This document shows, one piece after another, positions 17,073 through 25,813 of a DNA stretch of 64,000 bases (position 1 is its first letter; the number at the start of each line of letters is the position of its first letter). Origin of the DNA: Streptomyces sp. CB02058 (GTDB lineage: Bacteria; Actinomycetota; Actinomycetes; Streptomycetales; Streptomycetaceae); NCBI RefSeq assembly GCF_001905505.1, contig NZ_LIPG01000003.1, forward strand, positions 372,001-436,000. Reading direction: 5' to 3'. The notes under the pieces were generated by a model. The model was given only the letters and a program-made list of their open reading frames with translations. It searched no databases and was not told the DNA's origin. The position numbers and the translations under genes were made by a program.

Positions 17073-18379
17073 CTGCCTTCCAGGACCCCAGGCTCGCCGC
17101 CGAGCAGCTCAGCGTCGAAAAGCTCGCCACCGTGGACGCCGACGTCGCCGTCCTTGGGTCGAAGAGCTACACCAACCGCGCCATCGCCATCGCGTCCCTC
17201 GCCGACGAGCCGACCGAGATCCGCGGCGCCCTGATCTCCGACGACACCATCTACTTCGCCGACGCCGTGGCACAGTTCGGCCACGTCACCACGGAGATCG
17301 ACCACACCGCACGCACCATTCGCGTCACCCCCACCGGTGCCCCGATGCGCGCGCCGTCCGAGGAGATCTACGTCGGCGCCGCCGGTACCCCGCTGCGCTT
17401 CCTGATCTCCCTCGCCGGCCTTGCCGAGGGCACCACCACCATCACGGGCACTGCCCGCATGCAGGAGCGCCCGATGGGCGACCTGCTCACCGCCCTCGGC
17501 CCGCTCGGCGTCCAGGCCGTCGCCGTCAGGGGCAACGGCTCGCCCCCCATCCAGGTCACCGGCGGTACCTTCCGCGGGGGCGCCACCGAGATCAGCGGCG
17601 CCGTCAGCAGCCAGTTCACCTCCAGCCTCCTGATCAGCTCGGTGAAGGCCGACCAGGACACCGAGATCAACATCGTCGACGACCTGGTCTCCAAGCCCTA
17701 TGTCGAGATGACCCTCGCCGCGCTTGCCGCAGCGGGCATCCGCGTCGAGCGTGAGGGGTACACACGCTTCACCGTTCCCGCCGGCCAGTCCTTCAGCTCC
17801 GGACAGGTCATCGTGGAGCCCGACGCATCGGGCATGTCCTACGTTCTGGCCGCCGCGGCGATCCTCGGCGGCCGCGTCACCATCCCCGGTATCGGCAAGG
17901 GCTCCCACCAGGGAGACGTCGGCCTCGTCGACGTACTGGTCCGCATGGGCGCCGCCGCTGAGGTCAGCGAGGACTCCATCACGCTCAAGGGGGGCCCGCT
18001 GCACGGCATCGACGTCGACATGGAGGCCATGCCCGACGTGGTCCCCACCCTCGCCATCGTCGCCGCCTTCGCCGAAGGGCCGACCCGGATCACCAACATC
18101 GCCAGCCTTCGCGTCAAGGAGTGCGACCGCATCGCCGCAGTCACCACGGAGCTGCGCAAGATGGGCGTCCAGGTCGACGAGTACGACGACGCGATGACCG
18201 TCCACGGCGGCACCCCGCACGGCGCCACCATCGACACCTACGACGACCACCGCATCGCCATGTGCTTCGCCATCGCCGGCCTGCGGACGGGAGACGTCGT
18301 CATCAACGACCCGGGCTGCGTCGCCAAGTCGTTCCCCACCTTCTGGCAGGTCCTCGACTCGCTGCGGGAGACCCGGTGA
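17069..18379 (+). CDS. EPSP-synthase homologue, candidate arsenoenolpyruvate synthase
   Basis: A 436-residue enolpyruvyl transferase. The active-site motifs of the AroA fold are present: [10 protein letters not shown] (Lys32, Ser33, Arg37), an AAGTPLR loop, [43 protein letters not shown] and a C-terminal AKSFP lysine. The GNAGT loop of true EPSP synthases reads GAAGT here. The gene is not with shikimate genes. It lies directly before a phosphoglycerate-mutase homologue and in an arsenic island, the arrangement of the arseno-organic clusters of Streptomyces, where this enzyme is proposed to join arsenate and phosphoenolpyruvate. It is coupled by 4-base overlaps on both sides. A secondary shikimate enzyme is the less likely alternative. 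Confidence 0.9.
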   Translation: MTAFQDPRLAAEQLSVEKLATVDADVAVLGSKSYTNRAIAIASLADEPTEIRGALISDDTIYFADAVAQFGHVTTEIDHTARTIRVTPTGAPMRAPSEEIYVGAAGTPLRFLISLAGLAEGTTTITGTARMQERPMGDLLTALGPLGVQAVAVRGNGSPPIQVTGGTFRGGATEISGAVSSQFTSSLLISSVKADQDTEINIVDDLVSKPYVEMTLAALAAAGIRVEREGYTRFTVPAGQSFSSGQVIVEPDASGMSYVLAAAAILGGRVTIPGIGKGSHQGDVGLVDVLVRMGAAAEVSEDSITLKGGPLHGIDVDMEAMPDVVPTLAIVAAFAEGPTRITNIASLRVKECDRIAAVTTELRKMGVQVDEYDDAMTVHGGTPHGATIDTYDDHRIAMCFAIAGLRTGDVVINDPGCVAKSFPTFWQVLDSLRETR

Positions 18380-19887
18380 CCATCGCTCCGGCTCCCGGCG
18401 TACTGCTCGTGCTGGACGGCTGGGGCTATGCCCCGGCCGGCCCGGCCAACGCCATCACCCGTGCTCACACCCCTGAACTCGATTCCCTGGTCGCCAAATA
18501 CCCGACGGCCTACGCCCACGCATCAGGCGAAGCGGTCGGACTGCTCCCCGGCACGGTGGGCAACTCCGAGATCGGCCACATGGTCATCGGGTCCGGCCGC
18601 CCCCTCGCCTACGACAGCCTCCTGGTCCAGCACGCCATCGAGGACGGGTCCCTGCGCCAGCACTCCACCCTCTCGGACACCTTGACGCGCCTGGCCCGCG
18701 ACGACCGGGCCCTGCACCTGATCGGCCTGGCCTCGGACGGCCAGATCCACGCCCACGTCGAACACCTGCAAGAACTGCTCACCATCGCCGCCTCGCACAG
18801 CGTCCCCCGCGTCTGGATCCACGCGATCACCGACGGCCGGGACGTCGCCGACGGAACCGCACCCACCTACCTGCGGCGTATCGAACAGATCGCGGCACAG
18901 GCCGGAACCGGTCGTGTGGCCACCGTCTCCGGCCGGGGCTACGCCCTCGACAAGAGCGGTGACCTCGGCCTGACCTGGCCGGTGACCGAAGCCATCGCCG
19001 ACGGCGCAGGCCGCCGGGCAGAGAACGCCGTTGCCGCAGCAGCCGCACCACGGGGCGACGTGTGGGTCGAACCCGCCGTCCTCGCCGACGCAGCCGTTGT
19101 TGACGGCGACGGCATCTTGTTCACCAACTTCCGCAGCGACCGGATCCAGCAGCTGGCCGACCACCTGCTCGACCACCTGGCCAGCACCGGTCGCAGCGTC
19201 ACGCCGCTGAGCCTCGCGGTCTACGACACCCGCACCGACATTCCGGCTCTCGTCCAGAGGGCCGACGCCTCCGGCGGTCTGGCCGACGAACTCGAACAGC
19301 ACGGCCTGCGATCCGTACGCATCGCGGAGAAGGAGAAGTTCGAGCACGTCACCTACTACGTCAACGGCCGCGACGACAGAAAGCGATCCACAGAAGAACA
19401 CCTCCAGATCACCGGCGACGTTCCCGCGGACTACATCGCCCGGCCCGAGATGAACCTCGACCTGGTGACCGACGCCGTCGTAGCGGCGGCCGGCCGGGAC
19501 GAAGTCGCCCTGGTCGTCGCCAACCTCGCCAACATCGATGTCGTCGGGCACACCGGTGACGCCGAGGCGACCGTCCAAGCGACGCAAGTCACCGACGCCG
19601 CCGTCGAACGCATCCGTGCCGCAGCCCAAGCAGCCGGCCGCTGGCTGCTGCTGGTCGGCGACCACGGCAACGCCGAAGTGATGGCCAAGCCCGGCCCCGA
19701 CGGCATGCCCCGCCCCTACGGGGGCCACACCACCAACCCAGTCCCCGTCATCATCGTCCCCGCTCCTGGCGCAGTGCTGCCCGAGGCACTGCCCGGCGGC
19801 GCGACCCTTGCCGATATCGCCCCCACCGTCCTGACGTTGCTGGGCCGGCCGTCCGGTTCGGCCATGACCGGAAAGTCCCTGGTATGA
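18376..19887 (+). CDS. iPGM-family mutase, candidate arsenopyruvate mutase
   Basis: 503 residues from GTG 18376, overlapping the previous stop (GTGA). It has the metal-dependent phosphoglycerate-mutase/alkaline-phosphatase fold with complete metal-site motifs: LDGWGY, the nucleophile Ser64 in [58 protein letters not shown] and GGHTTNPVP. The substrate-binding stretch that in housekeeping enzymes reads like YAMDRDxRWxR is replaced by [13 protein letters not shown] (residues 189-201), losing the arginines that hold phosphoglycerate. Together with its position after the enolpyruvyl transferase this supports the proposed rearrangement of arsenoenolpyruvate to 3-arsonopyruvate. A glycolytic role is unlikely. 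Confidence 0.9.
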   Translation: MTIAPAPGVLLVLDGWGYAPAGPANAITRAHTPELDSLVAKYPTAYAHASGEAVGLLPGTVGNSEIGHMVIGSGRPLAYDSLLVQHAIEDGSLRQHSTLSDTLTRLARDDRALHLIGLASDGQIHAHVEHLQELLTIAASHSVPRVWIHAITDGRDVADGTAPTYLRRIEQIAAQAGTGRVATVSGRGYALDKSGDLGLTWPVTEAIADGAGRRAENAVAAAAAPRGDVWVEPAVLADAAVVDGDGILFTNFRSDRIQQLADHLLDHLASTGRSVTPLSLAVYDTRTDIPALVQRADASGGLADELEQHGLRSVRIAEKEKFEHVTYYVNGRDDRKRSTEEHLQITGDVPADYIARPEMNLDLVTDAVVAAAGRDEVALVVANLANIDVVGHTGDAEATVQATQVTDAAVERIRAAAQAAGRWLLLVGDHGNAEVMAKPGPDGMPRPYGGHTTNPVPVIIVPAPGAVLPEALPGGATLADIAPTVLTLLGRPSGSAMTGKSLV

Positions 19888-20234
19888 GCACAGCACCGCT
19901 GCCCGCCACCCTGCCCAGGCTCCCGGACCACGACGACCGCTTCGCCGACTCCCTCGCCCCCGAGGCCCGCATCCGCGAACTCGACCTCGGCCCCGGTCTT
20001 TGGGCCGTCGAACGCACCGGCCCTGACACCCAGGTGCTCTACGTCCACAACCCCACCAACGAGCTCCAGGCCTTCTACCCGGCCACGGTCTTCGGTGGCG
20101 ACGTGACGCCGGTGTTCCTGTCCGGAGACATCACCACCGCGGGTGAGGAGGGAGCCGGGCTGATCGTCCGCCTCGCTCCCAAGGGAGACGTCTGGCTCGC
20201 CCGAACCGCCACCACCGATGAGGAGACCCCATGA
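19884..20234 (+). CDS. 116-residue protein of unknown function in arseno-organic operon
   Basis: A small acidic protein, ATG 19884 overlapping the mutase stop (ATGA) and its own stop overlapping the next start. It appears all-beta (LGPGLWAVERTGPDTQVLYVHNP, TPVFLSGDITTAGEE), possibly cupin-like or an immunoglobulin-like barrel, but I cannot assign a family. It has no cysteines, signal or membrane segment. Tight coupling to both neighbours suggests a dedicated role in the pathway, as accessory subunit or modifying enzyme. Confidence 0.65.
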   Translation: MSTAPLPATLPRLPDHDDRFADSLAPEARIRELDLGPGLWAVERTGPDTQVLYVHNPTNELQAFYPATVFGGDVTPVFLSGDITTAGEEGAGLIVRLAPKGDVWLARTATTDEETP

Positions 20235-20965
20235 CCACCCGCACCGACCAGCCCCGCCCGCGGGTCGCCCTGGTCGGCAACCGCAACGACCACTCACCGG
20301 CTCACCCCAGGCTGGAGACCTTCGGGCCACACCTGTCTGTCGAGCTTGAGTGGATCGCCAGCCAGAACGTGACCAGCGCGGACGACCTCGCCTCGTACGA
20401 CGGCATCTGGGTCATCCCCGGCTCGCCCTACGTCTCCAAGGACGGCGTCCTGACAGCGATCAGGCACGCCCGCGAAACCGGCGTCCCCTACCTCGGAACG
20501 TGCGGAGGCTTCCAGCACGCGCTCATCGAGTACATGCGCACCGTGCTTGGCGTCGCCGGCGCCGACGACGTGCAGTACGACCCCGACACCCCCACTCCGG
20601 TGATCATTCCGCTGGTCTGCTGTCTCAAGGGTCAGCAGGCTTCGCTCCACCTCGGGGACGGGACCCGGCTTTCCGGCGTCTACGCCGGCGCCGAAGCCAC
20701 CACGGAGACGTTCCACTGCCAGTACGGCCTGAACCCGGACTTCGCCGAGACCATCGAGCGCAGCGACCTGGTCATCAGCGGCTGGGACTCCGAGGGCGCC
20801 CCGCGGGCCATCGAGCTCGCCGACCACCCCTTCTTCATCGCCACGCTCTTCCAGCCTGAGCTGTCCTCGGAACCCGGGGCGATCCACCCGCTCATCGAGG
20901 CGTACACCGACGCCGTACACAAGCACGCAGAAGCCCGGCCACGCGCACTCGCCGGAACCTCCTGA
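20231..20965 (+). CDS. CTP-synthase C-terminal-related (glutamine amidotransferase-like) protein
   Basis: 244 residues forming a class I glutamine-amidotransferase fold like the C-terminal half of CTP synthase; the synthetase half is absent. The nucleophile elbow is present (YLGTCGGFQHALIEY, Cys91), but the usual FHPE dyad reads FQPE, so the catalytic His is Gln208 with Glu210 kept. Glutaminase activity is therefore doubtful. A CC pair is present at residues 130-131. This matches the family usually labelled CTP synthase C-terminal region-related. CTP-synthase-like genes are a regular member of arseno-organic clusters in Streptomyces. Last gene of the operon; a terminator follows. Confidence 0.85.
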   Translation: MTTRTDQPRPRVALVGNRNDHSPAHPRLETFGPHLSVELEWIASQNVTSADDLASYDGIWVIPGSPYVSKDGVLTAIRHARETGVPYLGTCGGFQHALIEYMRTVLGVAGADDVQYDPDTPTPVIIPLVCCLKGQQASLHLGDGTRLSGVYAGAEATTETFHCQYGLNPDFAETIERSDLVISGWDSEGAPRAIELADHPFFIATLFQPELSSEPGAIHPLIEAYTDAVHKHAEARPRALAGTS

Positions 20966-20984
20966 AACAGCCACGCCTACAGCT

Positions 20985-21017
20985 TCCGGGCACGACCGAT
21001 CTGCGGTCGTGCCCGGA
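20985..21017 (+). terminator. Terminator of the arseno-organic operon
   Basis: Perfect 14-bp stem TCCGGGCACGACCG / CGGTCGTGCCCGGA (20985-20998, 21004-21017), 19 bases after the last stop of the operon. Confidence 0.85.
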
Positions 21018-21213
21018 CGCATATCCCGTGAGACTCCGCCAGGTGAAGGCAACGGACAAGGCGTGGGCCCCCGGCAGCCCCCGCGGTGGGACCGCCCCGG
21101 GTGGTGGACGGCGTCCCTGACATCTCATGGCTTCAAGGATCGGACCGGCTTGGCTCTGCGCGTGCAGATCATGGTGCAGTGTGCGCCAAGGTTCGGCTGG
21201 TCCTTGACGAACC

Positions 21214-21837
21214 TCAGCGAACTTCGCCGGCGGCTCGTCGCCGCAGCTCGAGCACATCGTCGATGTTGAGGTTGAGGGCTTTGCTGAGGGCGGCGACCGT
21301 AGACGCGGACGGTACTGGGCTGCCGGGGGCGAGAGCTTGATGCACGGTGGTTCGTCCCAAGCCGGCCCGCGCTGCCAGCGCTGTCATGGTCAGTCTTGCG
21401 CGGGCTCGGGCATTGGCCAACAAGATCCGTAGCTCTGCCAGTGCCTCCTCGTCGGGCGGCGCAACAGGCTCAGCCGATGGCAGGGCCACCACCTCGGCAG
21501 CCTGCTCGAGCGGCCCACCTCGCAGGGTGATCAGCTGTTCTTCGACGTCACGCCGCAACTTCAGCCACTCCGGAATGCCCTTCTCGCCGAGGGGGTGCCA
21601 AGCGGACACCGCTGCGCACAGTGTGTTCACCGACGGCAGCCGGGTCCCGCTCAGCGCCGAGTAGATCGCTGTCCTGCTCGTCGCCCACCTGCCCGTCGCG
21701 ACTCTGTCGATACTGATCTCCCGTGCACCCTGGCTCCCTTCCGCTCGTGCGATGGCCCCCTCCTGCAATTCGCGCAGCTGCACAGCCAGCTTCCCCAACG
21801 GGTGCGAGTGGTCAATAGCGCGACGTCGATTGGGCAC
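21214..21837 (-). CDS. XRE-family regulator with two helix-turn-helix regions
   Basis: 207 residues from GTG 21837, preceded by AGGGGG; the open frame runs further upstream but without sense. The N-terminal region (VQLRELQEGAIA ... SRTAIYSALSGTRLPSVNTL) and the C-terminal region (LLANARARARLTMTALAARAGLGRTTVHQALAPGSPVPSASTVAALSKAL) each look like an XRE-type DNA-binding domain. This type is common in Streptomyces beside small unknown genes. A tiny gene is transcribed divergently at 22030, and three 10-bp-phased repeats lie between them. No direct link to arsenic is visible. Confidence 0.75.
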   Translation of the reverse strand: MPNRRRAIDHSHPLGKLAVQLRELQEGAIARAEGSQGAREISIDRVATGRWATSRTAIYSALSGTRLPSVNTLCAAVSAWHPLGEKGIPEWLKLRRDVEEQLITLRGGPLEQAAEVVALPSAEPVAPPDEEALAELRILLANARARARLTMTALAARAGLGRTTVHQALAPGSPVPSASTVAALSKALNLNIDDVLELRRRAAGEVR

Positions 21838-21870
21838 GATCCCCCTGGCAAGCTTCAAGTCACTCCCGGA

Positions 21871-21920
21871 TGGTGCCGCGAAGTCCCATGTGATTCCGCC
21901 TGGTTCCACTTGGTTCCGAA
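21871..21920. promoter_or_regulatory. 10-bp-phased TGGTTCC repeats, candidate XRE operator
   Basis: TGGTGCCGCG (21871), TGATTCCGCC (21891), TGGTTCCACT (21901) and TGGTTCCGAA (21911) share TGRTTCC at exact 10-bp steps, placing them on one DNA face in the gap upstream of the XRE gene. Confidence 0.45.
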
Positions 21921-22029
21921 CAATGAAGGACTTGCTGCACCGCGTGCTGACATTGAAGCGGCCCGACGGCAGGCGTCCAACCAACACCGACGGGCCACTC
22001 AAGGATCCAGCCTTCGAAAGGGGACCCAG

Positions 22030-22170
22030 ATGGCCAACGGTACGCGCCCACCGATCGGCGAGCCCAGGACGAGCACGGCCCTGCATCTCGTCGGGCAAGC
22101 CGTCCGAGGCGTGTTTGCCGGCGCAGCTCGCGCCGTTGCTGAACGGCTGATCAAGCTGGTCTCGCAGTAG
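22030..22170 (+). CDS. Small 46-residue protein, unknown
   Basis: ATG 22030 preceded by AAAGGGGA; 46 residues with an amphipathic helical second half (HLVGQAVRGVFAGAARAVAERLIKLV). It is divergent from the XRE regulator, a pairing seen often in Streptomyces. A peptide partner or target of the regulator is possible. Coding is supported only by the ribosome site and position. Confidence 0.4.
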   Translation: MANGTRPPIGEPRTSTALHLVGQAVRGVFAGAARAVAERLIKLVSQ

Positions 22171-22314
22171 CTCAGCAGCCTTCTCTCCCGGGGCGACAGT
22201 GCACAGCCGGGGCGGTGGCCGGCCCACTGCTCTCAAGGCCGATGGCCGGACTGTGCGCCGTGGTTGCCGCCCCATCGGGCCTGTCCGGAGATGTCGCCGC
22301 GGCCACGCATGAAG

Positions 22315-22359
22315 CCGGGCCCGGTCCGTCGTGATTGCGCCACGACGGGCCGGGCCCGG
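22315..22359. terminator. Terminator downstream of the Pst-like operon
   Basis: 19-bp stem with one G-T pair (22315-22333 and 22341-22359), 30 bases beyond the pstB-like stop; usable on both strands. Confidence 0.8.
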
Positions 22360-22389
22360 TCTCGTTCATCCTGCTCTGTACGTTTACGC

Positions 22390-23079
22390 TCAGGCGGCGG
22401 TAGATGTGCGAGCCATGGTTTCTGGGTGCTCAAGCCGAACTGTCCGGCAGCAGAGCCGCTCCACCTGCGCGGGATCGTGCGAGACGAGAAGAACGGTGCG
22501 GCTGCCGCGAAGGGCGGCCACCGATTCCTCCACCGTGTCCCGGCTTCGCTCATCCAGGGCGCTGGTGGGTTCGTCCAGCAGGAGCGCCGCAGGTTCCAGG
22601 GCCAGGGCGCGGGCCAGGCACAGTCGCTGGCGCTGCCCCGCGGAGAGCGACTGCGCGGGAGTGTCCAGGCGGTTGTGGACCTCCTTCCAGAGTCCTGCCT
22701 CCTTCAGGGCCTGTTCCACGCGGCCGCGCAGGTCCTCCCGGGACGCGCGCACGAGGTGGCGGAGGCCGAAGACGGCGTTGTCCAGGATGCTTCCGCCGAA
22801 GACGACGGGCGTCTGGGGTACCAGGACGACCTTGCTGCGCAGGCTGGAGTCACCCTTGCCGTAACGGACGGGGCGACCCTGGACCTCCAAGTGGCCATCG
22901 CGGGTGAGGCCGTGGGGGAGCAGGTCGACGAGGGCGCGCAGTACGGTGGACTTGCCGGCTCCTGAAGGGCCGCAGAGTCCGGTGGTTGTGCCTGGGGCCA
23001 GTTCGAAGGTGACCGGGCCGACCAAGGTCTTCTTGCCGTCGAGAACCCGCAGGTCGCGGACGGATATCACGTTGTCCAT
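22390..23079 (-). CDS. pstB: Pst-like ABC transporter ATPase
   Basis: 229 residues from ATG 23079, overlapping the end of the permease gene by 13 bases. It has Walker A GPSGAGKS, signature LSAGQRQRL, Walker B ALLLDEPTSALDE and the switch VSHD. It is shorter than housekeeping PstB (about 258) and its family-specific stretches are divergent. It presumably drives uptake of phosphate-like oxyanions with the fused permease and the PstS-like lipoprotein. Next to the arseno-organic operon, arsenate is a plausible cargo (inference). The terminator at 22315-22359 ends the operon. Confidence 0.85.
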   Translation of the reverse strand: MDNVISVRDLRVLDGKKTLVGPVTFELAPGTTTGLCGPSGAGKSTVLRALVDLLPHGLTRDGHLEVQGRPVRYGKGDSSLRSKVVLVPQTPVVFGGSILDNAVFGLRHLVRASREDLRGRVEQALKEAGLWKEVHNRLDTPAQSLSAGQRQRLCLARALALEPAALLLDEPTSALDERSRDTVEESVAALRGSRTVLLVSHDPAQVERLCCRTVRLEHPETMARTSTAA

Positions 23080-24905
23080 CGTGCTCCTTCGAAGCGGTTG
23101 CGCACGGCAACGGCCAGGCTGAGAAGTGCCGCGGTGATCAGGACCAGGACCAGGGCGCTGCCCCACGCCTGGGCGATCGCCTCGGGTGCTCCCGAGTCCT
23201 GGGACAGGGTGAAGATGTGTGTGGGCAGGGCTTGCACGGGTGAGTTGACGATTCCGCTCGGCAGCCCGGGTGCGCCGAAGAACACCGTGGCGGTGAAGAT
23301 CAGGGGAGCTGTCTCGCCTGCTGCCCGGGCCAGGCCGAGCAGCAGGCCGGTCAGCGTGGCGGGCCAGGTGTAAGGGATGACGACGGATCGGATGTACTGC
23401 GTGCGGGACAGGCCGAGGGCAAGGGCGCTTTCGGTGAGCTCTGCGGGCATTCCCTTGATGCGGCCCGCCGTGGTGAGGGCGATGACCGGCACGATGACGG
23501 GGACGAGCACGATCGCTCCGGCGAGCCAGGATCGGCCCCATCCCATGGCGGAGGAGAAGAGAACGTAGCCGGCCAGGCCCAGCAGGATGGTCGGGGTTCC
23601 GCCGACGGCGACCGTGACTGTTTCCAGTACGCGTGCTGCCTTCTCGGATGCCTGGGTTCCGATGAGGACGCCCGCGCCGTAGCCGAGGGGAAGGGCGATC
23701 ACGGCGGCGGTGGCCAGGAGGAGGAGGGTGCCGAGGATCTGGTCGCGCACTCCTCCGCCGGCCGCGCCGACGGAGGGCGAGATCCAGAAGGCCGGGTTGA
23801 AGGCGGAGCTGCCTCGCGTGGCGAGGACGGTGAGCATCCCGAGGAGTAGCGCGCCGGGCAGAAGCAGGGCGCCCATGCGCAGCAGCGTCGCCAGCCGGTC
23901 GCGCGGAATACGCATCCAGGCGGAGGCCCGGTGGGTGCGCAGGACACGCTTCGCGGGTCGGTTTGACGTCTTGCGGGTACCCCACACCGTGGCTGCGGCC
24001 ACGAGGAGGAGCAGCAGGATGCCCAGACCGCACAACGCCGCGAAATAGGGGCCGGAGGTTCCGGCCAGCATCGGTTCGGGGCCTGCCAGTTTGGTGGTCA
24101 GCGTCTGGCCTGGGTGCACCAGGGAGGAGAAGAAGTCGCCGAACGACTTGGGCATTCTGCCGTCGGCACGTCCTACGACGAGGAAGACCGCGATGGCTTC
24201 GCCGAGTCCACGGGCCAGACCGAGCAGAACACCTGCCCGCATACCGGCGCGAGCTTGGGGTAGCACAGCCGATCGCACTACCTCGCGACGGGTCAGGCCC
24301 AGGGAGTAGCCGGCCTCCCGGTAGCGGTCGGGCACGGCGGCCAGGGCGTCCACGCTGACCGCGACGATCGTCGGCATGATCATCACCGCGAGGACGATGC
24401 CGGCGGCGAGCAGGCTGTCGCCGCCCGGAACGTCTCCCAGCGCCGCGACGAACGGACGGATGACGATGACGCCGATGAGGCCGTAGACGATGGAGGGGAC
24501 CGCCGCCAGGAGTTCGATGCTCAGCCGCAGGGGCTTCGCGAAGCGGGGTGGCAGGTATTCCGACAGTGCGATGGCCGCGGACCAGCCGACAGGCACGGCC
24601 AGCACGAGTGCGAGCACGCAGACGACTGCAGACCCGTAGATCATGGACAGAGCGCCGAAGGTGCTGGTCTGCGGGCTCCATGTGCGGTCGCTGACCAGGG
24701 TGAGCCAGTCGATGTCCCCGCCGGCTATGCCGGTGGCGAGATATCCGATGAGCACGGCCAGGGCGAGAAACACCGAGAGCATCCCGGTGTAGACCCAGCC
24801 CCAGACCCATCTTGCCCGCTGCGGCCGGCCGCCCGGAACGGGCGGCAGCGGCGCAGAGGGCCCGGGCGCCTCGGGAGGGCGCTCCAGAGTGAGACTCACA
24901 GTCAC
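23067..24905 (-). CDS. Fused PstC-PstA oxyanion permease
   Basis: 612 residues in one chain, starting at GTG 24905, which overlaps the PstS-like stop (GTGA). Two complete permease halves are visible. The first (about 35-300) has the coupling loop AGYSLGLTRREVVRSAVLPQ and resembles PstC. The second (about 340-610) has SALALGLSRTQYIRSVVIPY followed by LARAAGETAPLIFTATVFFG, a PstA hallmark. About 40 basic residues link them (TRKTSNRPAKRVLRTHRASAW). Normal Pst systems have separate PstC and PstA. There is no frameshift between the halves, so the fusion is genuine in this sequence. Likely imports arsenate or phosphate across the membrane. Confidence 0.88.
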   Translation of the reverse strand: MTVSLTLERPPEAPGPSAPLPPVPGGRPQRARWVWGWVYTGMLSVFLALAVLIGYLATGIAGGDIDWLTLVSDRTWSPQTSTFGALSMIYGSAVVCVLALVLAVPVGWSAAIALSEYLPPRFAKPLRLSIELLAAVPSIVYGLIGVIVIRPFVAALGDVPGGDSLLAAGIVLAVMIMPTIVAVSVDALAAVPDRYREAGYSLGLTRREVVRSAVLPQARAGMRAGVLLGLARGLGEAIAVFLVVGRADGRMPKSFGDFFSSLVHPGQTLTTKLAGPEPMLAGTSGPYFAALCGLGILLLLLVAAATVWGTRKTSNRPAKRVLRTHRASAWMRIPRDRLATLLRMGALLLPGALLLGMLTVLATRGSSAFNPAFWISPSVGAAGGGVRDQILGTLLLLATAAVIALPLGYGAGVLIGTQASEKAARVLETVTVAVGGTPTILLGLAGYVLFSSAMGWGRSWLAGAIVLVPVIVPVIALTTAGRIKGMPAELTESALALGLSRTQYIRSVVIPYTWPATLTGLLLGLARAAGETAPLIFTATVFFGAPGLPSGIVNSPVQALPTHIFTLSQDSGAPEAIAQAWGSALVLVLITAALLSLAVAVRNRFEGARWTT

Positions 24906-25813
24906 ATCCCCATCTGCTTGCGGGACAGGTATCCGTGCTGGGGCAGCAGCTTCTGGCCGGTCGGCGAGAGGATGTAGTCGATGTACTGCTTGGCGGCGCC
25001 CTTGGGCTTGCCGTTGGTGATCATGAACAGGGGGCGGGTCATGGGGTAGGTGCTGGACTCCACGTTCTCCGCGGTCGGAGCGATTCCCTCGAGGCTGACG
25101 GCGACCAGGTCGTCATGGCCCTCGATGAATCCCGTCGACAGGGGAGCGATGGAACCCGGGGTGGACTCCAGCTTGTTGCGGGTCTCGGTGTTGCCGCCGA
25201 CGACGGCGTAGTTGTCGGACTCCGGGGGAGCGGGGGGCTTCCCCTCGCCGTACACGAACTTGTCGAGCACTTCCCGGGTGCCGCGGCCCGGCTCCTTGTC
25301 GTAGACGAAGACTTCCATGTCCGGCCCGCCGACCTCGGACCAGTTGGTGATCTTGCCTTCGAACAGGCCCTTCAGCTGCGCCTTCGTGAGGTTCTTGACC
25401 CCGGCGTCCGCAACCTTCTTCGTGATGATGATGCCGACCGCGTCGGCACCGATCTGGGTTGTGACGAAGTCTGCGTCGGGGTAGGCCTTGCGGTCCTCGT
25501 CTGCCAGGGGCTTGGAGCTGAGGGCGATGTCGATCTGCCCGGATCCGAGCTGGGAGATGCCTCCGGCCGAACCGCCCTGGGTGGCCACCGTGATGTCCAG
25601 GTTCTTCGCCTTCAGGGCTTCGGCGGCGTCCGAGGCGACCGGGGCGACCGTGGTCGATCCGCTTGCCTGCAGGGCGGAGGAGTTGGCGCTGGCGGACCCG
25701 GCGCAACCCGTCAGGGCGGTGGCCAGGAGGAGGGCGGCAGTGGCGGCGTACCCACTCCGCTTCTTCCTGCCGGCGCACAGGGACGAGAGGAATGAGTTGC
25801 TCATGACAGGCAT
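24902..25813 (-). CDS. pstS: PstS-like oxyanion-binding lipoprotein
   Basis: 303 residues from ATG 25813 (AAGG upstream; ATG 25804 is an alternative). The signal peptide ends in the lipobox LTGC, so it is anchored outside the membrane. Ligand-loop motifs of the PstS fold are ASGSTTVAPV, TQGGSAGGISQ and DIALSSKPL. The loop that in phosphate-binding PstS usually reads GSGTR or SSGTR is PGRGTR here, replacing a ligand-contacting Ser with Arg. This could change oxyanion preference. First gene of the three-gene transporter operon next to the arseno-organic genes. Confidence 0.85.
   Translation of the reverse strand: MPVMSNSFLSSLCAGRKKRSGYAATAALLLATALTGCAGSASANSSALQASGSTTVAPVASDAAEALKAKNLDITVATQGGSAGGISQLGSGQIDIALSSKPLADEDRKAYPDADFVTTQIGADAVGIIITKKVADAGVKNLTKAQLKGLFEGKITNWSEVGGPDMEVFVYDKEPGRGTREVLDKFVYGEGKPPAPPESDNYAVVGGNTETRNKLESTPGSIAPLSTGFIEGHDDLVAVSLEGIAPTAENVESSTYPMTRPLFMITNGKPKGAAKQYIDYILSPTGQKLLPQHGYLSRKQMGM

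Noticed and set aside
17069..18379. Housekeeping AroA of the shikimate pathway
   Set aside because: Neighbours are a mutase homologue and arsenic genes, with 4-base coupling; no aromatic biosynthesis gene is nearby.
21871..21920. Short phased repeats as a CRISPR array
   Set aside because: Only three or four 7-base elements with no spacers and no cas genes in the window.
23080..24810. Upstream extension of the PstB-like frame to 24810
   Set aside because: This part is an out-of-frame reading of the fused permease; the true PstB start is ATG 23079.
22390..25813. Housekeeping phosphate uptake operon
   Set aside because: The permeases are fused, PstS has an altered ligand loop, there is no PhoU nearby and the operon lies inside the arsenic island; a phosphate role is not excluded but is not the best reading.
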